DNA of 64,000 nt from Methanogranum sp963676045 (GCA_963676045.1 OY780938.1:372001-436000); one strand, 5' to 3'. Shown: positions 1 through 9,256, counted from the stretch's first letter. Translations and numbers: made by a program. Notes: a model not told the origin generated them from the letters alone.

Positions 1-1
1 A

Positions 2-625
2 TCCAAGGTGGAGGAGGTCCTATCGATCATGGGCCTCCTAGAGCGTGCCGACGACCTCACGAAAACGTATTCCGGCGGAATGCACAGGAGGCTCGAGATA
101 GCGCAGGCATTGGTACATGATCCGCAGGTCCTATTCCTCGATGAGCCGACAGTGGGCCTCGATGTTTCAGGTAGAAGGTCCATATGGGAGCATATAATAA
201 AACTGAAGCACAATGGTATGACCATCTTCGTCACCACGCATCAGATGGAGGAGGCAGAGAGATATTGCGATCACGTGGGAATAATGAAGCTCGGCAATCT
301 CATGAGGGAGGGAAGGCCTTCGGAGTTGACATCCTCGGTGAAATCCATGATATCCATCGGTGCCGAGGGAACCGTTCCTGAATCGCTCAGGGATAAGATA
401 AGATTGATAAAGAACGAGAATGGCGAGGCGACCTTCCTTTCAGAGGATACTGTAGATCTTGACGACATATTATCCGCATATGAGAAGGAAGGGAAGAGGG
501 TGTTCTCATCATCGATAAGGAAACCGACGCTCGAGGACATCTATCTCCTTTCGATCGATAAAGGCACAGAGGACATAGGCTCCTTCAATCGTGGCCAATT
601 CAACAACATGATGAGGAGGAGATAA
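2..625 (+). CDS. ABC transporter ATP-binding protein (C-terminal part, cut by window edge)
   Basis: This is the C-terminal two thirds of an ABC-transporter ATPase; the reading frame is open to the left edge, so the true start and the Walker A loop lie outside the window. Visible are the signature motif (YSGGM, near the start), Walker B with the catalytic glutamate (VLFLDEPTVGLD) and the H-loop histidine in TTHQMEE, followed by a C-terminal extension of about 90 residues as in the DrrA/NatA type. The GTG at position 8 is internal, not a start. The gene stops with TAA two bases before the ATG of a membrane permease, so the pair forms one exporter, ATP hydrolysis in the cytoplasm driving transport through the partner. 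The cargo cannot be told from sequence; DrrAB-like systems export drugs, lipids or ions. Confidence 0.9.
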   Translation, partial: SKVEEVLSIMGLLERADDLTKTYSGGMHRRLEIAQALVHDPQVLFLDEPTVGLDVSGRRSIWEHIIKLKHNGMTIFVTTHQMEEAERYCDHVGIMKLGNLMREGRPSELTSSVKSMISIGAEGTVPESLRDKIRLIKNENGEATFLSEDTVDLDDILSAYEKEGKRVFSSSIRKPTLEDIYLLSIDKGTEDIGSFNRGQFNNMMRRR

Positions 626-627
626 GG

Positions 628-1353
628 ATGTATCGGATGTTCGCCTACATCGAACGCGACCTCATAAGGTGGGGCCGTTCCCCTTTGAACATCATAGCGA
701 CCTTGGCAATGCCCGCGGCCTGGTTGATCTTCGTGGGGTTGGTATTGCCTGTCAAATACGACAATTATCTGGATTTCGTGACCCCCGGTGTCCTGATCCT
801 CACGATGATGACGGCGGGTCTCGCTGCCGGTTCCTCCATAATGTTCGATAAGACCCTAGGTTATCTCAATAAATTCTTGGCATTGCCCGCTCCGAGGGAG
901 AGCATCTTGGCAGGAAAGATAATATTCATAACATTGAGGGGCCTGCTTCAGACCACGGTCATACTGGTGATATCCATACTCATCGGTGCGACGGTCCAGT
1001 CCTTCGTCTGTTATCTGGGGATATATTTCGTCCTGTTCCTTTTCGGTGTCATGATGTCCGCATTGGGTTCCACAGTGGCGTTATATCTCAACGACCATGA
1101 CACATACGCTGCATTCCAGGGAATGGTGTCCATGCCTCTGTATTTCGCATCCACGGCATTGATACCTTACGATCAGATGCCGGAAGCATTGAAGGTGATA
1201 TCCACATTGAATCCTTTGACGTATGCCATCGATGCGATAAGGGACATTTCAGCAGGTGAGTTTCCCCTGATGGATATAGGGATCCTCTCGTTGTTGTCGA
1301 TCATCATCGTCTTGATATGTGCTCACAAGTTCCGCAAAGTGACGATACAGTGA
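628..1353 (+). CDS. ABC-2 type transporter permease
   Basis: A 241-residue integral membrane protein with about six hydrophobic segments, matching the ABC-2 (DrrB/NodJ) permease family in length and in its C-terminal pattern (LNPLTYAIDAIR before the last membrane helix). It starts at the ATG two bases after the stop of the ATPase gene; the Shine-Dalgarno-like AGGAGGAG lies at the end of that gene, so translation is probably coupled. Together the two make a homodimeric or heterodimeric exporter in the cytoplasmic membrane. The substrate is unknown. It converges on cobN with about 40 bases between, and I see no clear terminator there. Confidence 0.88.
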   Translation: MYRMFAYIERDLIRWGRSPLNIIATLAMPAAWLIFVGLVLPVKYDNYLDFVTPGVLILTMMTAGLAAGSSIMFDKTLGYLNKFLALPAPRESILAGKIIFITLRGLLQTTVILVISILIGATVQSFVCYLGIYFVLFLFGVMMSALGSTVALYLNDHDTYAAFQGMVSMPLYFASTALIPYDQMPEALKVISTLNPLTYAIDAIRDISAGEFPLMDIGILSLLSIIIVLICAHKFRKVTIQ

Positions 1354-1393
1354 CCTTCGGATTCGGACAAGGTCTCAATCCACAAATGATAGG

Positions 1394-4300
1394 TCAAGGT
1401 TGTCTCGTTCTTTTGTGATTCATCCTCTTCTCTATCTTGGAAGCTATATCGGACATGCTATCATTCCATCCATCGACATCTTTCGAGTTGACGATATCGA
1501 TGTTCCCTCCCTGATATTCGCCTTCTCCGGCGAGGTCCTCCATCCATGATTCGATCTCCAGATAGTTCTCCTTGAGTTCTTCGAGCACCTTCTCGTCGGA
1601 GTTCCAAAGTCCGCGCTGATTCGCTTCAAGCATCCGTCTAGCTATCTCCTCCAATGCGTACGGGTTGTTATCTTGGAAGAACCGCCTCATCTCCGGGTCG
1701 TTGACAAACGTGGAGGTGATATCATCGAATATCCAATCGTCCACCTCCTGTGTGGAGGCTTCCCACCCATATACGCGGGATATGCGTTTCATTATGTCTG
1801 CCGCACCCTTGTATCCGTGTGCTTTCTCCCCTTCTATCCATTGGGGATTGAGCAGTTTTGTCCTGACAGTCCTACGTATCTCATCCGCGAGGGTGTGCAC
1901 ATTGATATCCTTGGGTTCGCGGGTATCCCCGTAATACGATCTGACATCCTTGCCTGAAAGCTGTTTGGATGCCACTGTCATACCGCCTTGGTTGCTGAAA
2001 TACGAACAGCATCCAAGGATATCGTGCTCATCTGTGGCGGTCTTATTGTAGGTTATGCTGACGGTAGAAAGGTTGTTTGCGAATTGGCCGTGCATGGCCT
2101 TTCCATCCCTTCCGCCGCCGTATGCGTATCCGTTGGATGCTATGTATATGTCCGAAAGGTCCTTCTCTGTCTTCCAAGAACTAGAGAACACGGCAAGATT
2201 GAGTCCCGAAGTATACGATCCAGGAGGTGCGCAGAAGAATCTCGCGGTCGCCTCCTCGATATCCGTTCCATCAATCAATGATTCTTGCGTATGTTTCCTT
2301 ATGAAGTTCATATCTTCGGGTTCATCCAATTGGGATAATTCGCGTACCGCTGAATCGATCAGGTCTACGCAATTCATGAAATTATCCCTCAATATGCCTG
2401 TCGTCCTGACGGTTATGTCGATGCGTGGGTGTTTCATCTCTTCCAATGGGATTATCCTGTAACCGTGCACCTGTCCGTTCTGTCCCCATTGAGGTTCAAT
2501 CCCCATCAAAGACATCATCTGGGACATCATCTCTCCGTCTGTGGTCAGGAGGTCGCCGCACATCCAGAAGAAAGCTATGTTCTCAGGTATCTCGCCGGTT
2601 TCATCGAGGTATTTTTTTATTATCCCGTCTGCCAATATCATCCCTACTTTCCAGGCAGTGCTCGATGGCAATCTGCGAGGATCGAGCGAATAGAAGTTCC
2701 TGCCGGTCGGCAAGATGTCCGGTCTTCCCCTGGTGATGGATCCAGATGGGCCAGGGGGTATGTATCCTCCTGAAAAGCCGTTCAACAGGGATCCGATCTC
2801 ATGCGAGGCATCTATGCGATCTGAGATGTCCATTATCATCTCCCTATATCTTTCAAGTTCTGATATCTGGGTATCGTTAGCGTCAAGGCAAAGGACATTC
2901 AATGCATCCTCTGCACTCTTCCCTGATATGATCTCGCCTATCATGTGCTTCGATTTCTTTCCTACCAGTTCTATAACGGCACCGTTGGACAATTTGAGAT
3001 CGTAGTCGTATCCAGTCTGATCCTCGTACATCCTATCAAGGTCAATGTCCATGATGTCAGCCATAAGGTCCCTGATGGAGCCAGACCCAGCATCATATCT
3101 GAGTATCGAATTGATGAATTCCACCCTCATCTCGCCCTCTGGGACCGTCCCCACGATGTGCATTCCCAGGTTCATCTGGGAATTGCGTATCCTGGATAAT
3201 GCCTCATGGCATGATCTCACGCATTCATCCAAAGGAGTATCGTGGGTTATGCCGAGTTCTGTAAGATTGGCTCTTTCCGCCGCATGCAATATTAGGTGCC
3301 TCAGTTGATGCGAGTGCGAGGGGTCGTTACGTGCATTCTCGTACTGTGCCAGGAGGTCATCCAATTCAGCGAATTCATCGTATAGCGAACTTCCCACCAT
3401 CACGCATTGCATATGGTCCACCAATGTGGCACAGGACCTCCTCTTGGCAATGGTACCTTCGGGAGGGTTGTCTGAATTGTAGATGTAGAAGTGGGGAGTC
3501 CTTCCTATGCCGATCATGGGATAGCAGTCAGTGCTGACACCAGCTGTCTTACCTGGCAGGAATTCAAGGTTCCCATGGGTCCCTACATGCACCACCGCAT
3601 CCGCCCCCCATACTTCTTCGTAATAAAAATAGGTCGCAAGATACTGATGAGTAGGAGGACAAAGCGGGTCATGCAATATCTTGCATACTTCTCCATCGCA
3701 TCTGGAGCCATAACATCCGCGTTTAGGTTGTACGGCCACGATGGCATTCCCGTATGAAACACCTGTTATCAGTATCTCATCGTTCAGTACCATGCTCTTT
3801 CCAGGAGGTTCACCCCATGTCTCGATTACCTTTTTCTTGACCTCGGACGTGAGTCTTTCGAAATAGGCGTTGTATTCCTCTACGGACATGCGGTAGATCA
3901 CACCGCCGCACCTGTCTATCTCCTGTACGGTCGTCCATCTGAACTCGGATATGGCCTTGCGGTCCATTATCATCTTTATCAATTCCTTGCCATTTTCTGG
4001 CGGATCGACCGAATAGCCTTCGTCCCTCATCGCTTTCAGTATGTTAGCCATGCTCTCATGGGTGTCCAAATGGGATGCCCCACCTACATTAGCTTCCACG
4101 CTGGCACAAGGGTTGTTGTTGAGGAAGAATATCACTTTTCTATCCTTGACGGGTTTTATGCCCATCCTTATTCTTTTCATCACACGTTCGGCTAGTATCT
4201 TGCTGCTTTCAGGTATCAAGGTGCGTTCGTAGTCCGTTTGTTCGTTTGGACGGGACGCTGCGAGCATGATCGGTTCGATCATACCTTCAAATTCAGGGAA

Positions 4301-5230
4301 TGCGACCATCCATGCGATATCACTTGTCAAACCTGGTGAGTTCCTCCATTTTTCTATGGATTGATGGGTGGTCATGACTGGTTGGATCACCGGTATATTC
4401 ATCTCTTTGAGCAGGTCAACTCCCGATATCGCGGCAAATCTCTGATCGTCGCCGCTCTTCGAGAAACCTATCAAGAAGGATGCCAGTTTGACGATTATCG
4501 ATATTCTTGGTTTGTGGTCATCAATGAAATATCTTCTTATCCCGTCAGCTATGTTGATGGTCCCCTTCTCATCATTGCGTGTGGACATGGAATAGAACAT
4601 TATGACATTGGCCCCATGCCCTTCTATATCGCGCAACACGGGGAATTCTATGCTGGAACATCCGTCAGACACCCATGCGGAACGTGTCGCTATTATGCCC
4701 ACCCATGGTTTCTTCGGATCGTATTCATACCATTCGAGATATTCTTCCGTACTGGAGAACACACGTCCTTTGGCATCGGGATGTATTATTCCTTGCCAGG
4801 GTATGTCCAATGGTGGTTGGATGATGCAATTCGAGCCCATCAGTTTGTTTTCGAGATATCTCATAAGGCGGTCGCAGTTCTCCTGACCATTGTTCATCAG
4901 GTATCTGTATGCCTCTATCGCAACATCGTGGTCGATGTTCGTCAAGGCCCAATATGTCGGGTCACTGCCAACAGAGATGATTTTCTTATCAGATGAATAT
5001 CTATCCGCTATCTCATCCATCCAGTCCCAGAAAGGTTGATTTGATTTGTAGTAGACAATTATGTCAGCATTGATGATGGCTGTTTCAAGACGAGACATGG
5101 CAGAGGGGTCGTTCTCGGCCTCATGATGATTCAGTATGAAGAGATCGACATATGCATTATCCGCTGCCTTCTTCATCATAGAGCCGTATATGTCCCACAT
5201 AACCATGACGATCTTGGTCTTTCTATGCAT
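1394..5230 (-). CDS. cobN: CobN/BchH-type chelatase large subunit
   Basis: A 1278-residue protein of the CobN/ChlH family, the tetrapyrrole-binding large subunit of ATP-dependent metal chelatases. The conserved core HVGTHGNLEFLPGK is present, as are the usual family length and the N-terminal nucleotide-fold region. It should act with the two AAA+ subunits encoded just upstream (ChlI-ChlD fusion and ChlI). In bacteria CobN-CobST inserts cobalt into hydrogenobyrinate diamide. Methanogens make B12 by the early-cobalt route and F430 with the CfbA nickel chelatase, so substrate and metal here are uncertain. Cobalt insertion or corrinoid salvage is an inference. The ATG follows AGGTGATC, a good ribosome site. 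A TATA-like CATATATGA lies about 45 bases upstream, so it may be transcribed apart from the chlID gene 94 bases away. Confidence 0.85.
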   Translation of the reverse strand: MHRKTKIVMVMWDIYGSMMKKAADNAYVDLFILNHHEAENDPSAMSRLETAIINADIIVYYKSNQPFWDWMDEIADRYSSDKKIISVGSDPTYWALTNIDHDVAIEAYRYLMNNGQENCDRLMRYLENKLMGSNCIIQPPLDIPWQGIIHPDAKGRVFSSTEEYLEWYEYDPKKPWVGIIATRSAWVSDGCSSIEFPVLRDIEGHGANVIMFYSMSTRNDEKGTINIADGIRRYFIDDHKPRISIIVKLASFLIGFSKSGDDQRFAAISGVDLLKEMNIPVIQPVMTTHQSIEKWRNSPGLTSDIAWMVAFPEFEGMIEPIMLAASRPNEQTDYERTLIPESSKILAERVMKRIRMGIKPVKDRKVIFFLNNNPCASVEANVGGASHLDTHESMANILKAMRDEGYSVDPPENGKELIKMIMDRKAISEFRWTTVQEIDRCGGVIYRMSVEEYNAYFERLTSEVKKKVIETWGEPPGKSMVLNDEILITGVSYGNAIVAVQPKRGCYGSRCDGEVCKILHDPLCPPTHQYLATYFYYEEVWGADAVVHVGTHGNLEFLPGKTAGVSTDCYPMIGIGRTPHFYIYNSDNPPEGTIAKRRSCATLVDHMQCVMVGSSLYDEFAELDDLLAQYENARNDPSHSHQLRHLILHAAERANLTELGITHDTPLDECVRSCHEALSRIRNSQMNLGMHIVGTVPEGEMRVEFINSILRYDAGSGSIRDLMADIMDIDLDRMYEDQTGYDYDLKLSNGAVIELVGKKSKHMIGEIISGKSAEDALNVLCLDANDTQISELERYREMIMDISDRIDASHEIGSLLNGFSGGYIPPGPSGSITRGRPDILPTGRNFYSLDPRRLPSSTAWKVGMILADGIIKKYLDETGEIPENIAFFWMCGDLLTTDGEMMSQMMSLMGIEPQWGQNGQVHGYRIIPLEEMKHPRIDITVRTTGILRDNFMNCVDLIDSAVRELSQLDEPEDMNFIRKHTQESLIDGTDIEEATARFFCAPPGSYTSGLNLAVFSSSWKTEKDLSDIYIASNGYAYGGGRDGKAMHGQFANNLSTVSITYNKTATDEHDILGCCSYFSNQGGMTVASKQLSGKDVRSYYGDTREPKDINVHTLADEIRRTVRTKLLNPQWIEGEKAHGYKGAADIMKRISRVYGWEASTQEVDDWIFDDITSTFVNDPEMRRFFQDNNPYALEEIARRMLEANQRGLWNSDEKVLEELKENYLEIESWMEDLAGEGEYQGGNIDIVNSKDVDGWNDSMSDIASKIEKRMNHKRTRQP

Positions 5231-5272
5231 TGTTGATCACCTGAGGTCTCGTTTCAAATTAAGATGTTTCAG

Positions 5273-5281
5273 TCATATATG
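5273..5281 (-). promoter_or_regulatory. TATA-like box of cobN
   Basis: CATATATGA on the minus strand lies about 45 bases before the cobN ATG, giving a short predicted leader with AGGTGATC as ribosome site. The same nine-base string occurs 26 bases ahead of the divergent chlI gene (7441-7449), so the two may share promoter architecture. Confidence 0.4.
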
Positions 5282-5324
5282 TTTTTTCGATTTTCAGTGA
5301 ATGTCATTTGACAATCGGATCGGG

Positions 5325-7304
5325 TCATATCGACGAGGAGAACATGTTAACCGCCGTTGAAATAGTCTCTGTACGAAGGTCATCCAACTTGAGATAATTG
5401 GCATTCATCTTATCTGCCAGTCTTTTTGCGAATCCCAATGTCAACATACCGGTCTCCGAATCTAGCACCAGTACAGGGTATCTGCTTTCTTTGATTACCA
5501 CGCAAATCTTCTCGATCTCTTCCATCGGTTTTGATCCAGATATTGACACATTTCCTCTGCCGTCGGAAAGGAGGACCATCATCGGTCTGATCTTAGCGTT
5601 CTTCGACATCTCTTTGACTATTAGCTCATGGGCCTTGATGAGCCCATCCCCCAAAGGCGTCTTGCCTCCGGTGGGCATCTTGTCCATGGTCTTTTTGGCC
5701 AGCACTATGCTGTTGGTCGGAGGAAGGACGACCTCTGCGGCATTCCCTCTGAAGACGACCAGGGATACAGTGTCCCTTTTCTGATATGCGTCGGTGAGGA
5801 TCGAAGATATCGCCCCTTTCACAGCCATCATCCTCTGCTGTGCGCCCATGCTCCCGCTGGCGTCCACTACGAAGACGATGAGATTCCCGATCTTGCTTTC
5901 CTTCACCTTTTCCCTTATATCCTGTTCATCGATATTCAGGGCCAGACCGACCTTCTTTTCATTTTGATGGATCGCCGCCGCCCTTATAGTGGCATCCAAT
6001 GCGATGCTCTTAGGCTTCCCATGAGGCATCTGATACCCTATGTAACGTCCGTTGGTAGATTCTGTATCGGTCCTTCTTCCATCGCTTTCACGGATTATGT
6101 TGTCCGCTCTGTTCTCATTCTTCAGGGAATTAGGTCTGATGGAGTATTCTTCTCCTGTATCGAATTGCCTTGTCGTCGAGGAATCGGAGCTTCCAGGGTT
6201 AGGGTCATCCTCATGATGATGATCGGAGTCCTTTTCTTCATGCTCTTGACTGTGGGGCGTCTTCTCCTGATTTTTCTCATCCTCGTCTCCTTGTTCATCA
6301 TCCAAGTCTGGGTCATCATCAGGTGATGAATATTGAGGAGGGTCTTTCGCGCGATGTGCGAGCACCAGGACCGCTGCAAGCTTCACGTCTCTTTCTTCGA
6401 CCTCTTTCCTTCCGTCATAAGCAGCTATCGCTTTAGAGGTCTTGAGCATCGCGATGTCCCCACGATGCCCCTCCACATTCGCCACGATGCATATGTCGAT
6501 GATGGATCTCAGCATAGGATCCGATATCTTGGTGTCATGAAGCGTGGTTTTGGCTTTGGAGATCCTATCGGAGATGATCTCGTCCTTTTTTCTCCATTTA
6601 TCCATGAATCCAATGGGGTCCGAAGAATGATCCATTATCCTTTGTATTATCGTCATGCGGTCTTCTGCATCGTCTATCGCTTCAATGTTGACGCATAGCC
6701 CGAACCTGTCCAGCAATTGGGGCCTTAGATCGCCCTCTTCCGGATTCATCGTTCCTATGAGTATGAATTTGGCAGGATGTGAGAAGGATATGCCCTCTCT
6801 TTCAACTGTGTTCAATCCCATCGCGGCCGAGTCTAACAGGATGTCGATGATATGATCGTTGAGGAGGTTCACCTCGTCCACATAGAGGATGTTCCTGTTG
6901 GCCTCTGCCAGTATGCCGGGTTCGAACTTCTTGTCGCCGCTTTTGATGGCCGCACTTATGTCCAATGTTCCGACCACTTTGTCTTCTGTCGCGGACACCG
7001 GGAGTTCTATCACTTTCATCTTTGTTGAATATGAGATGCGATCCGTGTTGTTGCGGCAGCTGAGGCACATCGTATCAGGTCGATCCGGATCGCAGTTGTA
7101 AGGGCATCCCATGATAACATTTTGTGTTGGTAACAAGGTTGCGAGCGATCTCACCGCTGTGGATTTGGCCGTGCCGCGTTCGCCCCTTATGAGCACGCCG
7201 CCTATCTCTGGGTCTATGGCATTCAGAATCAATGCCTTCTTTAGGAGATTTTGACCAACAATCGCTGAGAATGGATAATTGTTGGAGTCATTCCTTCTGC
7301 CCAT
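5325..7304 (-). CDS. Chelatase AAA+/VWA fusion subunit (ChlI-ChlD type)
   Basis: This joins an AAA+ ATPase domain to a C-terminal von Willebrand A domain (about 659 residues), as in BchI and BchD combined. Walker A is GERGTAKST (residues 41-49), Walker B is YVDEVN, and the MIDAS metal site is DASGSM. Between them is an acidic, His-rich linker of about 70 residues. A four-cysteine insert (CPYNC then CLSC) follows the first ATPase strand and may bind Zn or an Fe-S cluster. It should form the ATP-driven motor complex with ChlI (7473-8498) acting on CobN. I chose ATG 7304, which aligns with the paralogue's start and lies behind GTGAT; a GTG 15 bases earlier (7319) is possible. A TATA-like box (minus strand about 7356-7364) sits roughly 50 bases upstream. 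Confidence 0.85.
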   Translation of the reverse strand: MGRRNDSNNYPFSAIVGQNLLKKALILNAIDPEIGGVLIRGERGTAKSTAVRSLATLLPTQNVIMGCPYNCDPDRPDTMCLSCRNNTDRISYSTKMKVIELPVSATEDKVVGTLDISAAIKSGDKKFEPGILAEANRNILYVDEVNLLNDHIIDILLDSAAMGLNTVEREGISFSHPAKFILIGTMNPEEGDLRPQLLDRFGLCVNIEAIDDAEDRMTIIQRIMDHSSDPIGFMDKWRKKDEIISDRISKAKTTLHDTKISDPMLRSIIDICIVANVEGHRGDIAMLKTSKAIAAYDGRKEVEERDVKLAAVLVLAHRAKDPPQYSSPDDDPDLDDEQGDEDEKNQEKTPHSQEHEEKDSDHHHEDDPNPGSSDSSTTRQFDTGEEYSIRPNSLKNENRADNIIRESDGRRTDTESTNGRYIGYQMPHGKPKSIALDATIRAAAIHQNEKKVGLALNIDEQDIREKVKESKIGNLIVFVVDASGSMGAQQRMMAVKGAISSILTDAYQKRDTVSLVVFRGNAAEVVLPPTNSIVLAKKTMDKMPTGGKTPLGDGLIKAHELIVKEMSKNAKIRPMMVLLSDGRGNVSISGSKPMEEIEKICVVIKESRYPVLVLDSETGMLTLGFAKRLADKMNANYLKLDDLRTETISTAVNMFSSSI

Positions 7305-7399
7305 ATACGACGATATCACTTATTGATAAATAATGTTACTCAGAACATACTTTAGTTTTTATAATATGTCCACATATGCTAGAATGTAAGGTGATTTGG

Positions 7400-7438
7400 A
7401 CCTATTATAGGTTCACAGATATGGAACAATCAATTGTT
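7400..7438. promoter_or_regulatory. Two palindromes in the divergent chelatase promoter region
   Basis: Between the diverging AAA+ genes lie ACCTAT-T-ATAGGT (7400-7412, near-palindromic out to 17 bases) and AACAAT-CA-ATTGTT (7425-7438). The second abuts the TATA-like CATATATGA of the plus-strand gene. Both look like dimer binding sites for a regulator of the chelatase locus; none is identified. Confidence 0.45.
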
Positions 7439-7472
7439 GCATATATGAAACACGCTCATCGGATGTGAATTT

Positions 7473-8498
7473 ATGAGTGAGAAGCATGAACGTATCCTGT
7501 ATCCGTTTTCTGCCATTGTAGGTCAGGAAAAGATGAAGACCGCATTGATACTAAATGCTGTCAATCCCTCCATCGGCGGTGTTTTGATAAGAGGCGAACG
7601 TGGTACGGCAAAATCCACTGCGGTAAGGTCCTTGGCCACTCTTCTTCCAGAACAGGATATGGTCGTAGGCTGTCCATTCGGTTGCGATCCGAACGATCCC
7701 GATTCTATGTGTGAAGCATGCAGGTCGAAGAAGGAGAATCTTCAAAGGATAAAGCAGAGGATGCGTGTTGTGGAATTGCCAGTTTCCGCGACAGAAGACA
7801 AAGTGGTCGGAACATTGGACATAAGTGCGGCCATCAAAAGCGGCGACAAGAAGTTCGAACCCGGCATATTGGCAGAGGCCAACAGGAACATCCTCTATGT
7901 GGACGAGGTGAACCTCCTCAACGATCATATCGTGGATGTGTTGTTGGATTCCGCGGCCATGGGGATAAACACTGTCGAAAGGGAGGGCATATCATTCTCC
8001 CATCCTGCCAAATTCATACTGATAGGCACGATGAATCCGGAAGAGGGCGATCTAAGGCCCCAATTGCTGGACAGGTTCGGGCTATGCGTCAACATCGAAG
8101 GCATCAACGATCCGGACATCCGTCTTGAGATATTGAAACGCAAGATGGATTTCGACGATGACCCTATCAAATTCAGAAAGGATTGGGCGGCCGATGAGAA
8201 GAAGATAGAGGATGACATCATAAGGACGAAGAATGCACTTCCGGATGTGATCATAGACAACCATATGCTTAGAAAGATCGTCGAGATATGCATAGCATTG
8301 GACGTGGATGGGCATCGTGGCGACATAGCTATGATGAAGGTCTCGAAGACATTGGCCGCATATGATGGAAGGACCAAAGTAGACGTGAATGACATAAAGA
8401 GGTCTGCGGAGATGGTCCTCTTGCACAGGATGAGGAAGACCCCGTTCTCCGATGTGAAACTCGACGGTTCTATCATCGACAGCGTTTTGAGCAAGTGA
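7473..8498 (+). CDS. Chelatase AAA+ ATPase subunit (ChlI/BchI type)
   Basis: A 341-residue stand-alone AAA+ ATPase of the magnesium/cobalt chelatase I family. Walker A (GERGTAKST), the Walker B region (ILYVDEVNLL) and the sensor segment around GTMNPEEGDLRPQLLDRFG are all intact. It is closely similar to the ATPase half of the neighbouring ChlI-ChlD fusion. One stretch of more than 40 residues before and across Walker B is the same in both, including the ISAAIKSGDKKFEPG motif. It carries the same four-cysteine insert (CPFGC, CEAC). It lacks a VWA domain, so the fusion protein would provide that role in a mixed ring. It is transcribed away from the fusion gene from a TATA-like box 26 bases before the ATG, giving a very short leader. 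Confidence 0.87.
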   Translation: MSEKHERILYPFSAIVGQEKMKTALILNAVNPSIGGVLIRGERGTAKSTAVRSLATLLPEQDMVVGCPFGCDPNDPDSMCEACRSKKENLQRIKQRMRVVELPVSATEDKVVGTLDISAAIKSGDKKFEPGILAEANRNILYVDEVNLLNDHIVDVLLDSAAMGINTVEREGISFSHPAKFILIGTMNPEEGDLRPQLLDRFGLCVNIEGINDPDIRLEILKRKMDFDDDPIKFRKDWAADEKKIEDDIIRTKNALPDVIIDNHMLRKIVEICIALDVDGHRGDIAMMKVSKTLAAYDGRTKVDVNDIKRSAEMVLLHRMRKTPFSDVKLDGSIIDSVLSK

Positions 8499-8575
8499 TT
8501 ATCGGATCCGAGTGTAGGATCTTCATAATCATCGTTATATCTTAAAATGTGATTTTGTTACTCAAAGGGATCATC

Positions 8576-8890
8576 ATGGATAAAAATGTAAGCGATTCGT
8601 TCAAGGTTTTCATGGCAGAAGCATCGGAATATTCCGAGATATGGATGAGGACGGTCAAGGACCTTGATTCCGTCAGCTCTTTGGACAAGAAGACCGAGGA
8701 GATAGCATACATATCTGTAATGGCGGCCGTAGGTCTGGAAAGCGGCATACCATTCCATGTAAAGTCCGCGAAGAGCCATGGTGCTACGCGCGACGAGATA
8801 AAGAGCGCCGTCTTATTGGGGCTTCCAGCGGTTGGTAACAAGGTCATAAGGTCATTACCGATCGCCCTGAATGCTTATGATGAACAATAA
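8576..8890 (+). CDS. Carboxymuconolactone decarboxylase / AhpD-like protein
   Basis: A helical protein of about 104 residues of the CMD/AhpD family. The pattern EIAYISVMAA followed by FHVKSAKSHGATRDEIKSAV is that of the family core. The usual CxxC of AhpD is absent: the site reads GLESGIPFH, so thiol peroxidase activity is doubtful. I chose the ATG at 8576 behind AAAGGGATC rather than the GTG at 8549. It follows chlI in the same direction after about 77 bases and may be in its transcript. The role is unknown. Confidence 0.75.
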   Translation: MDKNVSDSFKVFMAEASEYSEIWMRTVKDLDSVSSLDKKTEEIAYISVMAAVGLESGIPFHVKSAKSHGATRDEIKSAVLLGLPAVGNKVIRSLPIALNAYDEQ

Positions 8891-8926
8891 AATTATGAGT
8901 ATAATATTGAGTCACGAGGTTATATA

Positions 8927-9022
8927 ATGAATTTCATTTTATTTTTCGTAGTTATTGCAATCTGTTTATCTTATGCAATAATTGGCGGTATAATAAGATG
9001 GAAACCAAAACATAAGCCATAA
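8927..9022 (+). CDS. Tiny membrane protein (31 residues), putative
   Basis: ATG at 8927 preceded by GAGGT at a six-base spacing opens a 31-residue ORF: one hydrophobic helix with the alternation VVIAICLSYAIIGGII, then a basic tail RWKPKHKP, ending TAA. The composition is that of a single-pass small membrane protein with the tail inside. No family is recognised. The good ribosome site and sharp hydrophobic/basic division argue for a real gene; the AT-rich surroundings make chance possible. Confidence 0.45.
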   Translation: MNFILFFVVIAICLSYAIIGGIIRWKPKHKP

Positions 9023-9133
9023 TATAGAAAAATTTAACATTCTTTAAAATCATCAATTACTAATCTTTTTTAATCCAATGTTTTTAAAAAAATTAAACGG
9101 TGTGGAGATATAATTTCTGATTTTGAATTGGGC

Positions 9134-9256
9134 ATGATTGTGGGCGGCATTACGGCCATCGTTGCATTTGCTGTAGTACTTATGTTTCTTAAACATAGAG
9201 GGGTTTTTTTAGATTTTTCAAAGCTATCAGACCGTAATGATAAAAAGGAAAATTAA
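9134..9256 (+). CDS. Tiny membrane protein (40 residues), putative
   Basis: A 40-residue ORF: a hydrophobic helix of about 18 residues (MIVGGITAIVAFAVVLMF) followed by a charged tail (HRGVFLDFSKLSDRNDKKEN), stop TAA. It resembles the 31-residue ORF just upstream in design but not in sequence. The start is uncertain. ATG 9134 has no clear ribosome site, whereas GGAG at 9104-9107 is placed for a non-standard start some 25 bases earlier in the same frame (ATT or TTG). It lies downstream of the AhpD-like gene in the same direction. Function unknown. Confidence 0.4.
   Translation: MIVGGITAIVAFAVVLMFLKHRGVFLDFSKLSDRNDKKEN

Noticed and set aside
4361..4996. 211-codon open frame on the strand opposite cobN
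   Set aside because: Its codons mirror cobN, it has no ribosome site, and cobN has intact family motifs across the same stretch.
5628..6326. 232-codon open frame opposite the ChlI-ChlD gene
   Set aside because: It is a shadow of the acidic linker and VWA region; composition is unlike a protein and no domain is seen.
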